A stretch of DNA of 64,000 bases from Pseudooceanicola marinus (GCF_020177265.1 NZ_JAIVMC010000004.1:62001-126000), one strand, 5' to 3'. Shown: positions 34,717-44,372, counted from the first letter of the stretch. The notes: generated from the letters alone by a model not told the origin. A program made the numbers and translations.

Positions 34717-36471
34717 ATGTCCCGATCCGAGCCCCAGGCCCCCGGCGGCGCACGGTTTCTGAACCGTCTGCACGCATGGGCCGCGGCCCGCGCCCGTCCT
34801 GCCACCGCCTTTACCAGCCAGCCCGAACCCCGCAGCGTCGGCGCCTTTGCCCGGGGCCGGCAGATGCTGGCGGGCAATTTCCTTTTCGCGGGCCAGCTGG
34901 TCGAGGCGCCCAAGACCTCGATCTGGGACATTGCGCCCCCCGATGACGCCTTCGAGGATGAAGTGCACGGCTTTGCCTGGCTCGATGACCTGGCCGCCGT
35001 GGGCGACCAGAAGGCGCGGCTGGCGGCCCAGGAGTGGACCTGGGACTGGATGGCGCGCTACGGACGTGGGCGCGGCCCCGGCTGGCAGCCCGATCTGGCC
35101 GGGCGGCGGCTGATCCGCTGGATCCACCACGCCCTGTTCCTGCTGCGCGCCCGGGACAGTGCCGCCTCCGAGGCCTTTTTCCTATCGCTGGGCCGCCAGA
35201 CCATTTATCTGTCGCGTCGATGGAAGGCCGCGCGGCCCGGGTTGCCGCGCTTCGAGGCGCTGACCGGGCTGATCTACGCGGGCCTCGCCCTGCGGGGAAT
35301 GGAAGGGCACGTCGACCCCGCCCGCCGCGCCCTGGAACGCGAGGCAAAGGCCCAGATCGACGCCCAGGGCGGGTTGCCCACGCGCAATCCCGAAGAGCTG
35401 CTGGAGGTCTTCACCCTGCTGACCTGGGCCGCCCTGGCCCTGGAAGAGGCCGAGATCGAGACCGGCCCGGAACATCGCGCCGCCATCGAACGTATCGCCC
35501 CCACCCTTCGCACCCTGCGCCATGCCGATGGATCGCTGGCGCGGTTCCACGGCGGCGGGCGCGGGCAGGAAGGGCGGCTGGACCAGGCGCTGGCCGCCAG
35601 CGGCATCAGCCATGCCCAGCCGGATGGGCTGGCGATGGGATTCGCCCGGCTGTCGACGGGCCGCACCTCGGTCGTCGTCGACGCCAGCCCGCCGCCCACC
35701 GGGCGCGCCAGCCTCTCGGCCCATGCCTCCACCCTGGCGTTCGAGCTGACCTCGGGGCGGCGCCCGGTCGTGGTGAACTGCGGCTCGGGTCGCAGTTTCG
35801 GCCCCGAGTGGCGCCGCGCCGGGCGGGCCACCCCCAGCCATTCCACCCTCTGCCTCGACGGGCTGTCCTCGGGGCGGTTGTCGCATCGCAAGGGGCTGCG
35901 CGGCGAGGAGCTGGAGGATGCACCGAAGACGGTGCCGGTCCGCCTGACCCATGCCTCCGACGGGATTCGTTTCCAGGGCGGGCATGACGGCTGGGTGCGG
36001 ACCCACGGCCTGACCCATGCCCGCACGCTGGAGCTGACCTTCGACGGGCGCGCCATTGCGGGCGAGGACATGCTGCTGTGCCTCGACGACCGCGACAAGA
36101 AGCGGTTCGACCGCGTCATGGACGCCCACAAGCTGGAGGGCATCCCCTACCAGATCCGTTTCCACCTGCACCCGGAGATCGAGGCGCATCTGGATATGGG
36201 CGGCACCGCCGTCAGCCTGGCGCTGAAGAGCGGCGAGGTCTGGGTGTTCCGCCATGATGGCCGCCAGGAGATGACGCTGGAGCCTTCGGTCTTTCTCGAA
36301 CGTAACCGGCTGAAGCCCCGATCGACCCTTCAGATCGTTCTTTCGGGCCGCGCCGTTGAATATGCCTCGCGCATTCGCTGGTCTTTTGCCAAGGCACAGG
36401 ATACTCCCGTCTCCGTCCGGGACCTCTCCCACGAGGAGGAGGACCCGGTTTTACTGAGTGATCTGACCTGA
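34717..36471 (+). CDS. Heparinase II/III family protein
   Basis: A 584-residue protein. The N-terminal half (about 60-330) looks like the alpha-helical toroid of heparinase/alginate lyase folds, including [14 protein letters not shown] and [15 protein letters not shown]. The C-terminal half (about 340-580) is the beta-sandwich domain, with [21 protein letters not shown] and SHSTLCLDG. Despite the family name, Rhodobacteraceae carry this gene near purH and its substrate is unknown. No signal peptide is seen, unusual for a polysaccharide lyase. ATG 34717 is preceded by GAGGCAGG. It lies 22 bases upstream of purH. Confidence 0.85.
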   Translation: MSRSEPQAPGGARFLNRLHAWAAARARPATAFTSQPEPRSVGAFARGRQMLAGNFLFAGQLVEAPKTSIWDIAPPDDAFEDEVHGFAWLDDLAAVGDQKARLAAQEWTWDWMARYGRGRGPGWQPDLAGRRLIRWIHHALFLLRARDSAASEAFFLSLGRQTIYLSRRWKAARPGLPRFEALTGLIYAGLALRGMEGHVDPARRALEREAKAQIDAQGGLPTRNPEELLEVFTLLTWAALALEEAEIETGPEHRAAIERIAPTLRTLRHADGSLARFHGGGRGQEGRLDQALAASGISHAQPDGLAMGFARLSTGRTSVVVDASPPPTGRASLSAHASTLAFELTSGRRPVVVNCGSGRSFGPEWRRAGRATPSHSTLCLDGLSSGRLSHRKGLRGEELEDAPKTVPVRLTHASDGIRFQGGHDGWVRTHGLTHARTLELTFDGRAIAGEDMLLCLDDRDKKRFDRVMDAHKLEGIPYQIRFHLHPEIEAHLDMGGTAVSLALKSGEVWVFRHDGRQEMTLEPSVFLERNRLKPRSTLQIVLSGRAVEYASRIRWSFAKAQDTPVSVRDLSHEEEDPVLLSDLT

Positions 36472-36493
36472 CCCACAGCTGGACCCCGACACC

Positions 36494-38092
36494 ATGACCG
36501 ACACCCGAGCCCTGCACCCCGTCCGCCGCGCGCTGATCTCCGTTTCCGACAAGACCGGGCTGGTCGACCTGGCCAAGGCGCTGGCCGCGCGTGGGGTCGA
36601 GCTGCTGTCCACCGGCGGCAGCGCCGGGATGCTGCGGGACGCGGGCCTGGAGGTGCGCGACGTGGCCGATGTCACCGGCTTCCCGGAAATGATGGACGGC
36701 CGGGTGAAGACCCTGCACCCCAAGGTGCACGGCGGCCTTCTGGCGCTGCGCGACGACGAGGGCCACGTGGCGGCGATGAACGAACACGGCATCGGCCCGA
36801 TCGACCTGCTGATCGTCAACCTCTACCCCTTCGAGGAAACCGTGGCGAAGGGCGCCGATTACGACACCTGCATCGAGAACATCGACATCGGCGGCCCGGC
36901 GATGATCCGCGCCGCGGCCAAGAACCACAAGTTCGTCAACGTCGTGGTGGATGTCGAGGACTACCAGCCCCTGCTGGGCGAGCTGGAGGCCAACGACGGC
37001 GCCACCTCCTATGCCTTCCGCCAGAAGCTGGCGCTGACCGCCTATGCCCGCACCGGCGCCTATGACGCCGCCGTTTCGGCCTGGATGACCGGCGCCCTGG
37101 AAGAGACCGCGCCGCGCCGTCGTGCCTTTGCCGGCACCCTGGCCCAGACCCTGCGCTATGGCGAGAACCCGCACCAGTCGGCAGCCTTCTACACCGATGG
37201 CTCCGACCGTCCGGGCGTGGCCAATGCGACCCAGCTGCAGGGCAAGGAACTCAGCTACAACAACATCAACGACACCGATGCGGCGTTTGAGCTGGTGTCG
37301 GAATTCCTGCCCGGCAACGGCCCGGCCTGTGCCATCATCAAGCACGCCAACCCCTGCGGCGTGGCGCGCGGCCAGACCCTGCGCGAAGCCTACATGAGCG
37401 CGTTTGACTGCGACCGCACCTCGGCCTTCGGGGGCATCATCGCCCTGAACTCCAAGCTGGACGCGGAGACGGCGGAAGAGATCAGCCAGATCTTCACTGA
37501 GGTCATCATCGCCCCCGGTGCCGATGACGCCGCCAAGGAGATCTTGGCTAAGAAGAAGAACGTGCGCCTGCTGCTGACCAACGGCCTGGCCAACCCGCTG
37601 ACCGCCGGCCTGATGGTGAAGCAGGTCTCGGGCGGCTACCTGGTGCAGGACAAGGACGCCGGTCACATCGACATGGACGACCTGAAGGTGGTGACCAAGC
37701 GTCAGCCCTCGGAAAAGGAAATGGCCGACATGCTGTTTGCCTGGAAGGTCGCCAAGCACGTGAAGTCGAACGCCATCGTCTACGTCAAGGACGGCGCGAC
37801 CGTGGGCGTGGGCGCGGGCCAGATGTCCCGCGTGGACAGCTGCCGCATCGCCGCCCGCAAGGCGCAGGACATGGCCGAGGTGCTGGGCCTGTCGGAACCG
37901 CTGACCCGTGGCTCCGTCGTGGCCTCCGACGCCTTCTTCCCCTTCGCCGATGGCCTGCTGACCGCGGCGGAGGCGGGCGCCACCGCTGTCATCCAGCCCG
38001 GCGGCTCCATGCGTGACGACGAGGTGATCGCCGCCGCCGACGAAGCCGGCCTGGCCATGGTGATGACCGGCATGCGCCACTTCCGTCACTGA
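36494..38092 (+). CDS. purH: Bifunctional purine biosynthesis protein PurH
   Basis: A 532-residue AICAR transformylase/IMP cyclohydrolase, the last two steps of IMP synthesis. The N-terminal IMP cyclohydrolase part (about 1-200) has [15 protein letters not shown] and [15 protein letters not shown]. The C-terminal transformylase part has [27 protein letters not shown], the catalytic KHANPCGVA and AFGGIIALN. Length is normal. It is followed by lspA after 20 bases, so heparinase-like, purH and lspA genes probably form one operon. Confidence 0.97.
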   Translation: MTDTRALHPVRRALISVSDKTGLVDLAKALAARGVELLSTGGSAGMLRDAGLEVRDVADVTGFPEMMDGRVKTLHPKVHGGLLALRDDEGHVAAMNEHGIGPIDLLIVNLYPFEETVAKGADYDTCIENIDIGGPAMIRAAAKNHKFVNVVVDVEDYQPLLGELEANDGATSYAFRQKLALTAYARTGAYDAAVSAWMTGALEETAPRRRAFAGTLAQTLRYGENPHQSAAFYTDGSDRPGVANATQLQGKELSYNNINDTDAAFELVSEFLPGNGPACAIIKHANPCGVARGQTLREAYMSAFDCDRTSAFGGIIALNSKLDAETAEEISQIFTEVIIAPGADDAAKEILAKKKNVRLLLTNGLANPLTAGLMVKQVSGGYLVQDKDAGHIDMDDLKVVTKRQPSEKEMADMLFAWKVAKHVKSNAIVYVKDGATVGVGAGQMSRVDSCRIAARKAQDMAEVLGLSEPLTRGSVVASDAFFPFADGLLTAAEAGATAVIQPGGSMRDDEVIAAADEAGLAMVMTGMRHFRH

Positions 38093-38112
38093 AGCGGGCA
38101 AGGGAAACACCA

Positions 38113-38580
38113 ATGCGCATCGTGTTCTGGGCCGCCTTCTGGGTCTTTCTGGCCGACCAGGTGACGAAATACCTGGTCGTGCACATGATGGATCTGGCGC
38201 ATCGCCAGGAGATCGTCCTGATCGACGGCTACCTGCGGTTCCGCATGGCCTGGAACGACGGGATCAACTTCGGCCTGTTCTCGGACGGGGCGCATTGGGC
38301 CCGCTGGGTGCTGATCGCCCTGGCGCTGCTGATCTCCGTCGGCGTGCTGTGGTGGGTGAAGCGCGAGATGCCGCGCCGCGCCGGCCTGATCGCCGCCGGC
38401 CTGGTGGTGGGCGGCGCGCTTGGCAATGTCGTCGACCGGCTGCTTTACGGGGCCGTGGCGGATTTCGCCAATGTCACCTGCTGCGGCATCGACAACCCCT
38501 ATGCCTTCAACATTGCGGATGTGGCGATCTTCCTCGGAGCGGCGGCGCTGGTGTTCCTGCCGGCGGAGAAAGAGGCGTGA
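38113..38580 (+). CDS. lspA: Lipoprotein signal peptidase LspA
   Basis: A 155-residue inner-membrane aspartyl protease that removes signal peptides from prolipoproteins after diacylglyceryl transfer. Four hydrophobic segments are present. The catalytic pair is Asp108 in GNVVDRL and Asp136 in FNIADVAIF. WNDGINFGLFS is also conserved. Length is normal. The next gene downstream encodes a lipoprotein, a likely client. Confidence 0.96.
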   Translation: MRIVFWAAFWVFLADQVTKYLVVHMMDLAHRQEIVLIDGYLRFRMAWNDGINFGLFSDGAHWARWVLIALALLISVGVLWWVKREMPRRAGLIAAGLVVGGALGNVVDRLLYGAVADFANVTCCGIDNPYAFNIADVAIFLGAAALVFLPAEKEA

Positions 38581-38630
38581 CCTCGGACCTGCAATCGGAT
38601 AAGCCTCGGGCAACGCCAAGGAGTACCGCG

Positions 38631-39146
38631 ATGAATCTGGCTCGGGGAGCGATCATTCTGACCATCTGTGCGCTGGCCGGCTGCAGCAGCGGCGACGGCA
38701 CGCTGCGCTACTTCTCGGACAGTGGCGGGGGGCCTGAAGAGTTCAACATCGTCCCCTCCAAGGAGTTGGAACAGCCCGAGGATTACGCCGCGCTGCCCGC
38801 GCCGACGCCAGGCGGGTCCAACCGTGTCGATCAGCAACCCTTGGGCGATGCCGTGGCGGTTCTGGGCGGACGTCCGTCGGCGCTGGAAGACCAAGGCGTC
38901 AGCACCGCCGATGGCGCGCTGGTCACCTATGCGTCGCGCGCCGGGGTTGACCCGCAGATTCGCCCGACGCTGGCCGCCGAGGACGAGGAATTCCGCCGCC
39001 GGAAGGCGATGTTCAACAACCTGCGCCCCTTCAAGCTGGACCAGTATTACCGCGCCTATGAGGACCAGTCGATCGACCCGCGCAACGTGGCCCAGTACTA
39101 CGTGCGCCGCGGCGTGCCGGTGCCCAGCTACCCGCCGGTCGACTGA
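38631..39146 (+). CDS. DUF3035 lipoprotein
   Basis: A 171-residue protein with a lipoprotein signal (hydrophobic residues 5-15, lipobox LAGC, cysteine about 17). The mature part matches the alphaproteobacterial DUF3035 family: GGPEEFNIVPSKELEQPEDY followed by ALPAPTPGG near the N terminus. The proline-rich and acidic character suggests an extended periplasmic or outer-membrane-bound protein. Function is unknown; the location between lspA and the M16 peptidases is the usual one in this group. A strong terminator follows the stop. Confidence 0.88.
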   Translation: MNLARGAIILTICALAGCSSGDGTLRYFSDSGGGPEEFNIVPSKELEQPEDYAALPAPTPGGSNRVDQQPLGDAVAVLGGRPSALEDQGVSTADGALVTYASRAGVDPQIRPTLAAEDEEFRRRKAMFNNLRPFKLDQYYRAYEDQSIDPRNVAQYYVRRGVPVPSYPPVD

Positions 39147-39188
39147 CCGCGACGGTGCTTTGAGCGCTGCCCGGTTCGCGGGCCTGAC

Positions 39189-39214
39189 AGCCCCCGCCTT
39201 TGCGGGGGCTTTTT
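39189..39214 (+). terminator. Terminator after the DUF3035 gene
   Basis: Perfect 9-bp stem AGCCCCCGC / GCGGGGGCT (39189-39197 and 39202-39210) with loop CTTT and a TTTT run. It ends the purH-lspA-DUF3035 transcription unit. Confidence 0.93.
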
Positions 39215-39274
39215 CATCTCCAGGGCAGGGTGCGGGGGCATAAACGCTGGGCACGCGACCCGGAGGGTCAGCCA

Positions 39275-39289
39275 TTAACCGCCTGTTAG
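39275..39289. promoter_or_regulatory. Possible CtrA-type site upstream of the M16 genes
   Basis: TTAA-N7-TTAG (39275-39278 and 39286-39289), one base from the CtrA consensus TTAA-N7-TTAA, 135 bases before the first M16 start. In GC-rich DNA such a match is uncommon but not decisive. Confidence 0.25.
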
Positions 39290-39423
39290 GCTTCGCGACG
39301 GAAGCTCCGGCCATCAATTCATGTCTCGTGCCGTCACTTCATGGTGAATGCGGATGCGGCCCCTTGCCGCCGCCCCGTCGGACCGTATCTTCATGCCCCA
39401 TGACGTACATGAGAGGAGGGCGC

Positions 39424-40818
39424 ATGCTGAAACGGCTCGCCGCCGGGGCGTTGACCCTGGCCTGTCTCGCCACCCAGGCCACGGCTTCGGAGGCCGTCGA
39501 CCAGGTCACGGACTTCACGCTGGACAACGGGATGCAGGTCGTGGTGATCGAGGATCATCGCGCGCCGGTCGTGGTGCACATGGTCTGGTATCGCGCGGGC
39601 GCCGCGGATGAGGCGCCGGGCGTCTCGGGCATTGCGCATTTCCTCGAACACCTGATGTTCAAGGCCACCGACAGCATGGAGTCGGGGGAACTGTCGGCCA
39701 CCGTTGCCGCCAATGGTGGCACCGACAATGCCTTCACCAGCCAGGATTACACCGCCTACTTCCAGCGGGTCGCCGCGGACCGTCTGCCCCTGATGATGCA
39801 GATGGAAAGCGACCGGATGCGCAACCTGGCCCTGACGGAGGACGACATCGCCACCGAACGGGACGTGATCCTGGAGGAGCGCTCGATGCGCACCGACAGC
39901 GATCCGGGCGCGCTGTTCAACGAACAGATGAAGGCGGCGCAGTACCTCAACCATCCCTACGGCGTGCCCGTCATCGGCTGGCGGCACGAGATGGAACAGC
40001 TGGGCCTGGCGGAGGCGAACGCCTGGTATGAAACCTACTATGCGCCCAACAATGCCACGCTGATCGTCGCCGGTGACGTGGAGCCGGAGGAGGTGCGCGA
40101 CCTGGCGGGCGAATACTACGGCGTGCTGGCCCCCAACCCGGCGCTGGACGCCGAGCGACAGCGCCCGCAGGAGCCGCCGCAGATCGCCGAACGGCGCGTC
40201 GTCTTCAAGGACGCCCGCGTGGCGCAGCCCTATGTCAGCCGCAACTACCTGGCCCCCGAACGCGATCCCGGCGCGCAGGAAAAGGCGGCGGCCCTGGTGA
40301 TCCTGGCCAAACTGCTGGGCGGTGGCTCGACCTCCTTCCTCTACGAGGACCTGGTGCTGGACCAGCAGGCGGCGGTCTATGCGGCGGCCTATTACTCCGC
40401 CACCTCCTATGACGACACCACCTTTGGCGTCTACATCGTGCCCCCGCCGGACGTGGATCTGGAGACGGCCGAGGCCGACCTGGACGCCGCCATCGCCCGC
40501 TTCCTGGAGGCCGGCGTGGACGAGGAGGCGCTGGACCGGATCAAGATGCAGGTGCGGGCCGAACAGATCTACGAACGCGACGACGTGGCCGGCATGGCCC
40601 GGGTCTATGGCAGTGCGCTCAGTTCCGGTCTGACCATCGAGGATGTGCAGGCCTGGCCCGGCATCCTGCAGGCGGTGACGCCAGAGCAGATCATGGACGC
40701 CGCCCAGGAGGTGCTGAACCGCGACCACGCTGTGACCGGGTTGCTGATGCCGGACCCCGAAGGCTCGGCCGAACCCGTGCCATTGTCGAACCCCGAAGCC
40801 GGTGAGGTGACCCAATGA
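39424..40818 (+). CDS. M16 metallopeptidase, catalytic subunit
   Basis: A 464-residue zinc peptidase of the pitrilysin/MPP family. A signal peptide covers about residues 1-22. The zinc site is the inverted motif HFLEH (His72, Glu75, His76) with a third ligand Glu151 or Glu152 about 76 residues on. Three in-frame ATGs occur (39400, 39409, 39424); 39424 is chosen because it has a GAGGAGGG ribosome-binding site at the right distance and starts the signal peptide. The stop overlaps the next M16 gene (ATGA), so the two subunits are made together. Probably a periplasmic peptide-degrading heterodimer. Confidence 0.92.
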   Translation: MLKRLAAGALTLACLATQATASEAVDQVTDFTLDNGMQVVVIEDHRAPVVVHMVWYRAGAADEAPGVSGIAHFLEHLMFKATDSMESGELSATVAANGGTDNAFTSQDYTAYFQRVAADRLPLMMQMESDRMRNLALTEDDIATERDVILEERSMRTDSDPGALFNEQMKAAQYLNHPYGVPVIGWRHEMEQLGLAEANAWYETYYAPNNATLIVAGDVEPEEVRDLAGEYYGVLAPNPALDAERQRPQEPPQIAERRVVFKDARVAQPYVSRNYLAPERDPGAQEKAAALVILAKLLGGGSTSFLYEDLVLDQQAAVYAAAYYSATSYDDTTFGVYIVPPPDVDLETAEADLDAAIARFLEAGVDEEALDRIKMQVRAEQIYERDDVAGMARVYGSALSSGLTIEDVQAWPGILQAVTPEQIMDAAQEVLNRDHAVTGLLMPDPEGSAEPVPLSNPEAGEVTQ

Positions 40819-42155
40819 TCCGCCTGATGCGCCACATCCTGGCCCCCGCCCTTCTTCTGCTTACCGCCCTGCCACTGCGCGCGGAGGTGCCCATCCAGGA
40901 GGTCACCAGCCCCGGCGGCCTGACCGCCTGGCTGGTGGAGGAGCATTCGATCCCCTTCACCGCGCTGGAGATCCGCTTTGCCGGTGGCGCCTCGCTTGAT
41001 GAACCTGGCAAGCGTGGGGCGACCTACCTGATGACCGGCCTCCTGGAAGAGGGATCCGGCACGGGCGAGGCCGAGATGGACAGCCGTGAGTTTGGCCGCG
41101 CCGTCGAAGGGCTGGCCGCGCAGTTCTCCTACGACGCCCATTCCGACGGCCTGTCCGTCTCCGCCCGCTTCCTGTCGGAAAACCGGGACGAGGCGGTGGC
41201 CCTGCTGCGCCAGTCCCTGGTCGAGCCGACCTTCCCCGAGGATGCGGTCGAACGGGTGAAATCGCAGGTCCTGTCGATCATCCGCAACGATGCCAAGGAC
41301 CCGCAGAAGATCGCCAGCACCAACTTCGCCGCGCAGACCTACGGCAACCACCCCTATGCCACATCCATCGAGGGCACCGAGGCCAGCGTTGCGCCGCTCA
41401 CGCGCGAGGACATGATCGACGCCTGGCGCAATGTCATGGTGAAGGACAACAACCGCGTCTCCATCGCCGCCGTGGGCGACATCACCCCCGAGGAACTGGG
41501 TGTCCTGCTGGATGACCTGCTGGGCGAACTACCCGAACGCGGCGGTCCGCTGCCCGGCCAGGCGAACCTGACCCTGACCCCCGGCGTGTCGATCACGCTT
41601 TACGACACCCCGCAGGCGCAGGTGATCTGGGGGCAGGAGGGGCTCGGCATGGACGATCCCGACTTCTTCCCGGCCTATATCCTCAACCAGATCATCGGTG
41701 GTTCCGGCTTCGACAGCCGGCTGATGACCGAGGTGCGCGAAAACCGCGGGCTGACCTATGGCATCTACAGCTGGCTGGCCGATCGCGATTACGCCGATGT
41801 CTGGATGGGCAGCGTGGCCTCCGACAATCGCCGGGTCTCCGAGACGATCGAGGTGATCCGCGACGAATGGGCCCGCGTGGCCGAGGAGGGCGTGACCGCC
41901 GAGGAACTGGAGCAGGCGAAGAAATACATGACTGGCGCCTATCCGCTGCGCTTTGACGGCAACGGGACCATCGCCCGCATCCTGGTGGGGATGCAGCATG
42001 ACGATTTCCCGATCGACTACCCCGCCGGGCGCAACGACCGGATCAACGCCGTCACCCTGGAGGAGATCAACCGCGTGGCGCGTGAACGCCTGCACCCCGA
42101 CCGCCTGCGCTTCGTCGTGGTGGGGCAGCCCGACGGGCTGGACGAGGTGAACTGA
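40815..42155 (+). CDS. M16 peptidase-like, non-catalytic subunit
   Basis: A 446-residue M16-fold protein with a signal peptide (about residues 1-23, cleavage after LRA). In the place of the HxxEH zinc motif it has ATYLMTGLLEEG, so it should not bind zinc. The C-terminal domain keeps the substrate-binding FDSRLMTEVRENRGLTYGIYSW motif. In mitochondrial processing peptidase and many bacterial pairs, one subunit likewise has lost the metal site and serves in substrate binding. It overlaps the active partner by 4 bases. Confidence 0.92.
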   Translation: MIRLMRHILAPALLLLTALPLRAEVPIQEVTSPGGLTAWLVEEHSIPFTALEIRFAGGASLDEPGKRGATYLMTGLLEEGSGTGEAEMDSREFGRAVEGLAAQFSYDAHSDGLSVSARFLSENRDEAVALLRQSLVEPTFPEDAVERVKSQVLSIIRNDAKDPQKIASTNFAAQTYGNHPYATSIEGTEASVAPLTREDMIDAWRNVMVKDNNRVSIAAVGDITPEELGVLLDDLLGELPERGGPLPGQANLTLTPGVSITLYDTPQAQVIWGQEGLGMDDPDFFPAYILNQIIGGSGFDSRLMTEVRENRGLTYGIYSWLADRDYADVWMGSVASDNRRVSETIEVIRDEWARVAEEGVTAEELEQAKKYMTGAYPLRFDGNGTIARILVGMQHDDFPIDYPAGRNDRINAVTLEEINRVARERLHPDRLRFVVVGQPDGLDEVN

Positions 42156-42179
42156 CCCTGCCTGCCTCGCGAGGAAACG

Positions 42180-42211
42180 AACGCCCCCGCAGTCCGGCTG
42201 CGGGGGCGTTT
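42180..42211 (+). terminator. Terminator after the M16 gene pair
   Basis: Perfect 13-bp stem AACGCCCCCGCAG / CTGCGGGGGCGTT (42180-42192 and 42198-42210) with loop TCCGG. The T-run is short (TTT), so termination may be partial. It also separates the M16 pair from the convergent MerR gene. Confidence 0.85.
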
Positions 42212-42248
42212 CGCGTTCTGCGGGGCGTCGTTGGCGCCGGGGCGCGAC

Positions 42249-42659
42249 TTAGTGCTCGCCCAGGCATTGCCCGTGATCGCCAAGCGCCTCGATCAGGCCG
42301 CAGGGCGCGCCGGGGGCGTGGTCGCAGGCTTCGGCCAGCCGCTCCAGCTCTGTCTCCAGCCGTTGCAGGCGGGCGATGCGGGCGCGGATGTCCGACAGGT
42401 GCTGCGCGGCGATCTGGTGGGCATCGGTGCAGTCGCGGCCCTTGTCCGACAGTTCCAGCAAATGGCGGATGGCGTCCAGCGACAGGCCCAGACCGCGCCC
42501 ATGGGCGATGAAGTGCAGCCGGTCCAGGTCGGCGCGGGCATAGCGGCGCTGGCCGCCCGCGCTGCGCTCGGGCGGGGGCATCAGCCCCGCCTCCTCATAG
42601 TAGCGGATCGTGGGCACCTTGACCCCGGTGGCCCGGGACAGCCTTCCGATGGAAAACAT
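42249..42659 (-). CDS. MerR-family metal-sensing regulator (CadR/PbrR/ZntR-like)
   Basis: A 136-residue MerR regulator. The winged helix is at the N terminus (FSIGRLSRATGVKVPTIRYYEEAGLMPPP), followed by a dimerisation helix. Metal ligands match Cd/Pb/Zn sensors: Cys77 (RDCTDAH), Cys112 (EACDHA) and Cys120 (APCGL), with a further Cys132 and His residues at the C-terminal end. ATG 42659 is chosen because the protein then begins with the helix-turn-helix. It is divergent from the CDF efflux gene. A textbook MerR operator lies between (42671-42701), so it very probably activates the efflux gene when metal is bound. Confidence 0.92.
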   Translation of the reverse strand: MFSIGRLSRATGVKVPTIRYYEEAGLMPPPERSAGGQRRYARADLDRLHFIAHGRGLGLSLDAIRHLLELSDKGRDCTDAHQIAAQHLSDIRARIARLQRLETELERLAEACDHAPGAPCGLIEALGDHGQCLGEH

Positions 42660-42670
42660 CGCATTTCCCC

Positions 42671-42701
42671 TTGAACCTCTAGTGACTAGAGATCCTATCT
42701 T
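42671..42701 (+). promoter_or_regulatory. MerR-type promoter/operator for the CDF gene
   Basis: -35 TTGAAC (42671-42676) and -10 TATCTT (42696-42701) are separated by a long 19-base spacer. The spacer contains the perfect dyad CTCTAG-TGA-CTAGAG (42677-42691). The overlong spacer with central dyad is the known architecture that MerR proteins untwist to activate transcription. Confidence 0.88.
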
Positions 42702-42729
42702 GTCTCGTGACGCAGAGAAAGAGCCGAGC

Positions 42730-43653
42730 ATGCCCCACGATCACGCCCATCATCACCATCACCACCACGCCAGCGCCGAGCTGGCAGGGGACAAGCGAGT
42801 CGCCTGGGCTGTCGCGGTGAACATCCTGCTGACCGTGGTGCAGATCGTGGCCGGGATCTTCTCCGGCTCGCTGGCGCTGATCGCCGATGCGATCCACAAC
42901 CTCAGCGACGCCCTGTCGCTGGTCATCGCCTTCGTCGCCCGCCGCATCGCCCGGCGCCCTGCCGACGCCTCGATGACCTTCGGCTATGGCCGGGCGGAGG
43001 TGGTCGCCGCGCTGGTCAACTACACCACGCTGATCGTCATCGCCGTCATGCTGGCCTTCGAGGGGGTGGAGCGGCTGTTCAACCCCGCCGAGGTCGAGGG
43101 CTGGACCGTGGTCATCGTGGCCGGCGTGGCGCTGGTCATCGACACGGCCACGGCCCTGCTGATGCTGTCGTTGCAGAAGGGCAGCGTGAACATGCGGGCG
43201 GCCTTCCTGCACAACATCGCCGATGCGCTTGGATCCGTCGCGGTGATCGTCGGCGGCACGCTGATCCTGCTTTACGACTGGCGGCTGGTGGATCCGATCG
43301 TCACCCTGATGATCTCCGGCTACATCCTGTGGCACGCCGGGTCCGAGATCGGGCCGGTGATCCGCCTGCTGATGCTGGGCAGCCCCGACAGCCCCGAAGT
43401 TGGTGAGGTCGCGCGCGAGATCCGCGCGGTCGAGGGGGTCGACGGGCTGCACCACCTGCACCTGTGGCGGATGCAGGAGAACGAGGCGGCGCTGGAGGCA
43501 CATGTGGTCCTGTCGGGCGCCGCGGCCGAGGCGCCCGGCGTGCGCGCCCGCATTGTGGCCCTGCTGCACGACCGGTTCGAGCTGACCCATGTGACATTGC
43601 AGCTGGAGACCCGCGACGAGGCCTGTGCCGATGCGCCGCTGATCGGTCACTAG
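42730..43653 (+). CDS. CDF-family divalent metal efflux transporter
   Basis: A 307-residue cation diffusion facilitator (CzcD/DmeF type) that exports Zn, Cd or Co from the cytoplasm in exchange for protons. Six hydrophobic segments cover about residues 20-215. The metal site is built by HNLSD in helix 2 and HNIAD in helix 5. A cytoplasmic C-terminal domain has LHHLHLWRMQENEAALEAHV. The N terminus is a native histidine run (HDHAHHHHHHH). ATG 42730 starts right before it. The preceding MerR operator makes it the likely regulon member. Confidence 0.93.
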   Translation: MPHDHAHHHHHHHASAELAGDKRVAWAVAVNILLTVVQIVAGIFSGSLALIADAIHNLSDALSLVIAFVARRIARRPADASMTFGYGRAEVVAALVNYTTLIVIAVMLAFEGVERLFNPAEVEGWTVVIVAGVALVIDTATALLMLSLQKGSVNMRAAFLHNIADALGSVAVIVGGTLILLYDWRLVDPIVTLMISGYILWHAGSEIGPVIRLLMLGSPDSPEVGEVAREIRAVEGVDGLHHLHLWRMQENEAALEAHVVLSGAAAEAPGVRARIVALLHDRFELTHVTLQLETRDEACADAPLIGH

Positions 43654-43668
43654 ACCGGCAGGCAGGCG

Positions 43669-44370
43669 TCAGCGATCCGCGGGGATGCGCCCCGCGGCCT
43701 TTTCGCGGGCGTAGAAGAAGGCCAGCGACTTGTCGCGCTCGGGAGCGAAACGGGCGCCGCTTTCGATGGCGGCGATGCGATCCAGGCGGAAGGTGCGGAA
43801 ATCCCCGCGCAGCTCGCACCAGGCCAGCAGGGTCCAGACCTTGCCCCAGAAGAACAGGCCGAGCGGGCGCAGCACGCGCTCCGTCTCGGCGCCGGTTTCC
43901 GACAGGTAGCGGATGTGCAGCCGGGTGCGGCCATGCACGGCGGCCTCGATCCGGTCGAGGCGGGCGCGCAGGGCGGGCGGCAGGTCGCGCGGCGCGACGG
44001 CATGGACCTGCACGGCGCCGGCGCGGGCGCGGGCCGCCTCGGGCAGCACCGCGTCGATCTTCAGCAGTGCCTCCTCGGCGCTCGCGGCCATGGACAGTCC
44101 GCCCCAGGCCCGCAGCAGCCGGGCCCCGGCGACCAGCGCCACGATTTCCTCTTCGGTGAACATCAGCGGCGGCACGTCATGGCCCGGCTGCATCACGTAG
44201 CCCAGCCCGGCCTCGCCCTCGATCGGCACGCCGGAGGCCTGCAGGTCGGCCACGTCGCGATAGATGGTGCGGAGCGACACCTCCAGCCGCTCCGCCAGGG
44301 CGCGCCCGGTCACCAGCCGCCCGCCGCGCAGATGCTGCACGATCTGGAACAGGCGGTCGGCGCGGCGCAT
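43669..44370 (-). CDS. WYL-domain transcriptional regulator (YafY-like)
   Basis: A 233-residue DeoR-type helix-turn-helix regulator: RADRLFQIVQHLRGGRLVTG starts the HTH, which continues in SLRTIYRDVADLQASG. The WYL domain spans about 130-195 (RLHIRYLSETG, VLRPLGLFFWGKVWTLLAWC), a proposed ligand-sensing module. The gene follows the VOC gene by only 2 bases. A perfect 24-base inverted repeat upstream of the VOC gene is its likely operator, and the pair is probably autoregulated. Confidence 0.9.
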   Translation of the reverse strand: MRRADRLFQIVQHLRGGRLVTGRALAERLEVSLRTIYRDVADLQASGVPIEGEAGLGYVMQPGHDVPPLMFTEEEIVALVAGARLLRAWGGLSMAASAEEALLKIDAVLPEAARARAGAVQVHAVAPRDLPPALRARLDRIEAAVHGRTRLHIRYLSETGAETERVLRPLGLFFWGKVWTLLAWCELRGDFRTFRLDRIAAIESGARFAPERDKSLAFFYAREKAAGRIPADR

Positions 44371-44372
44371 CC

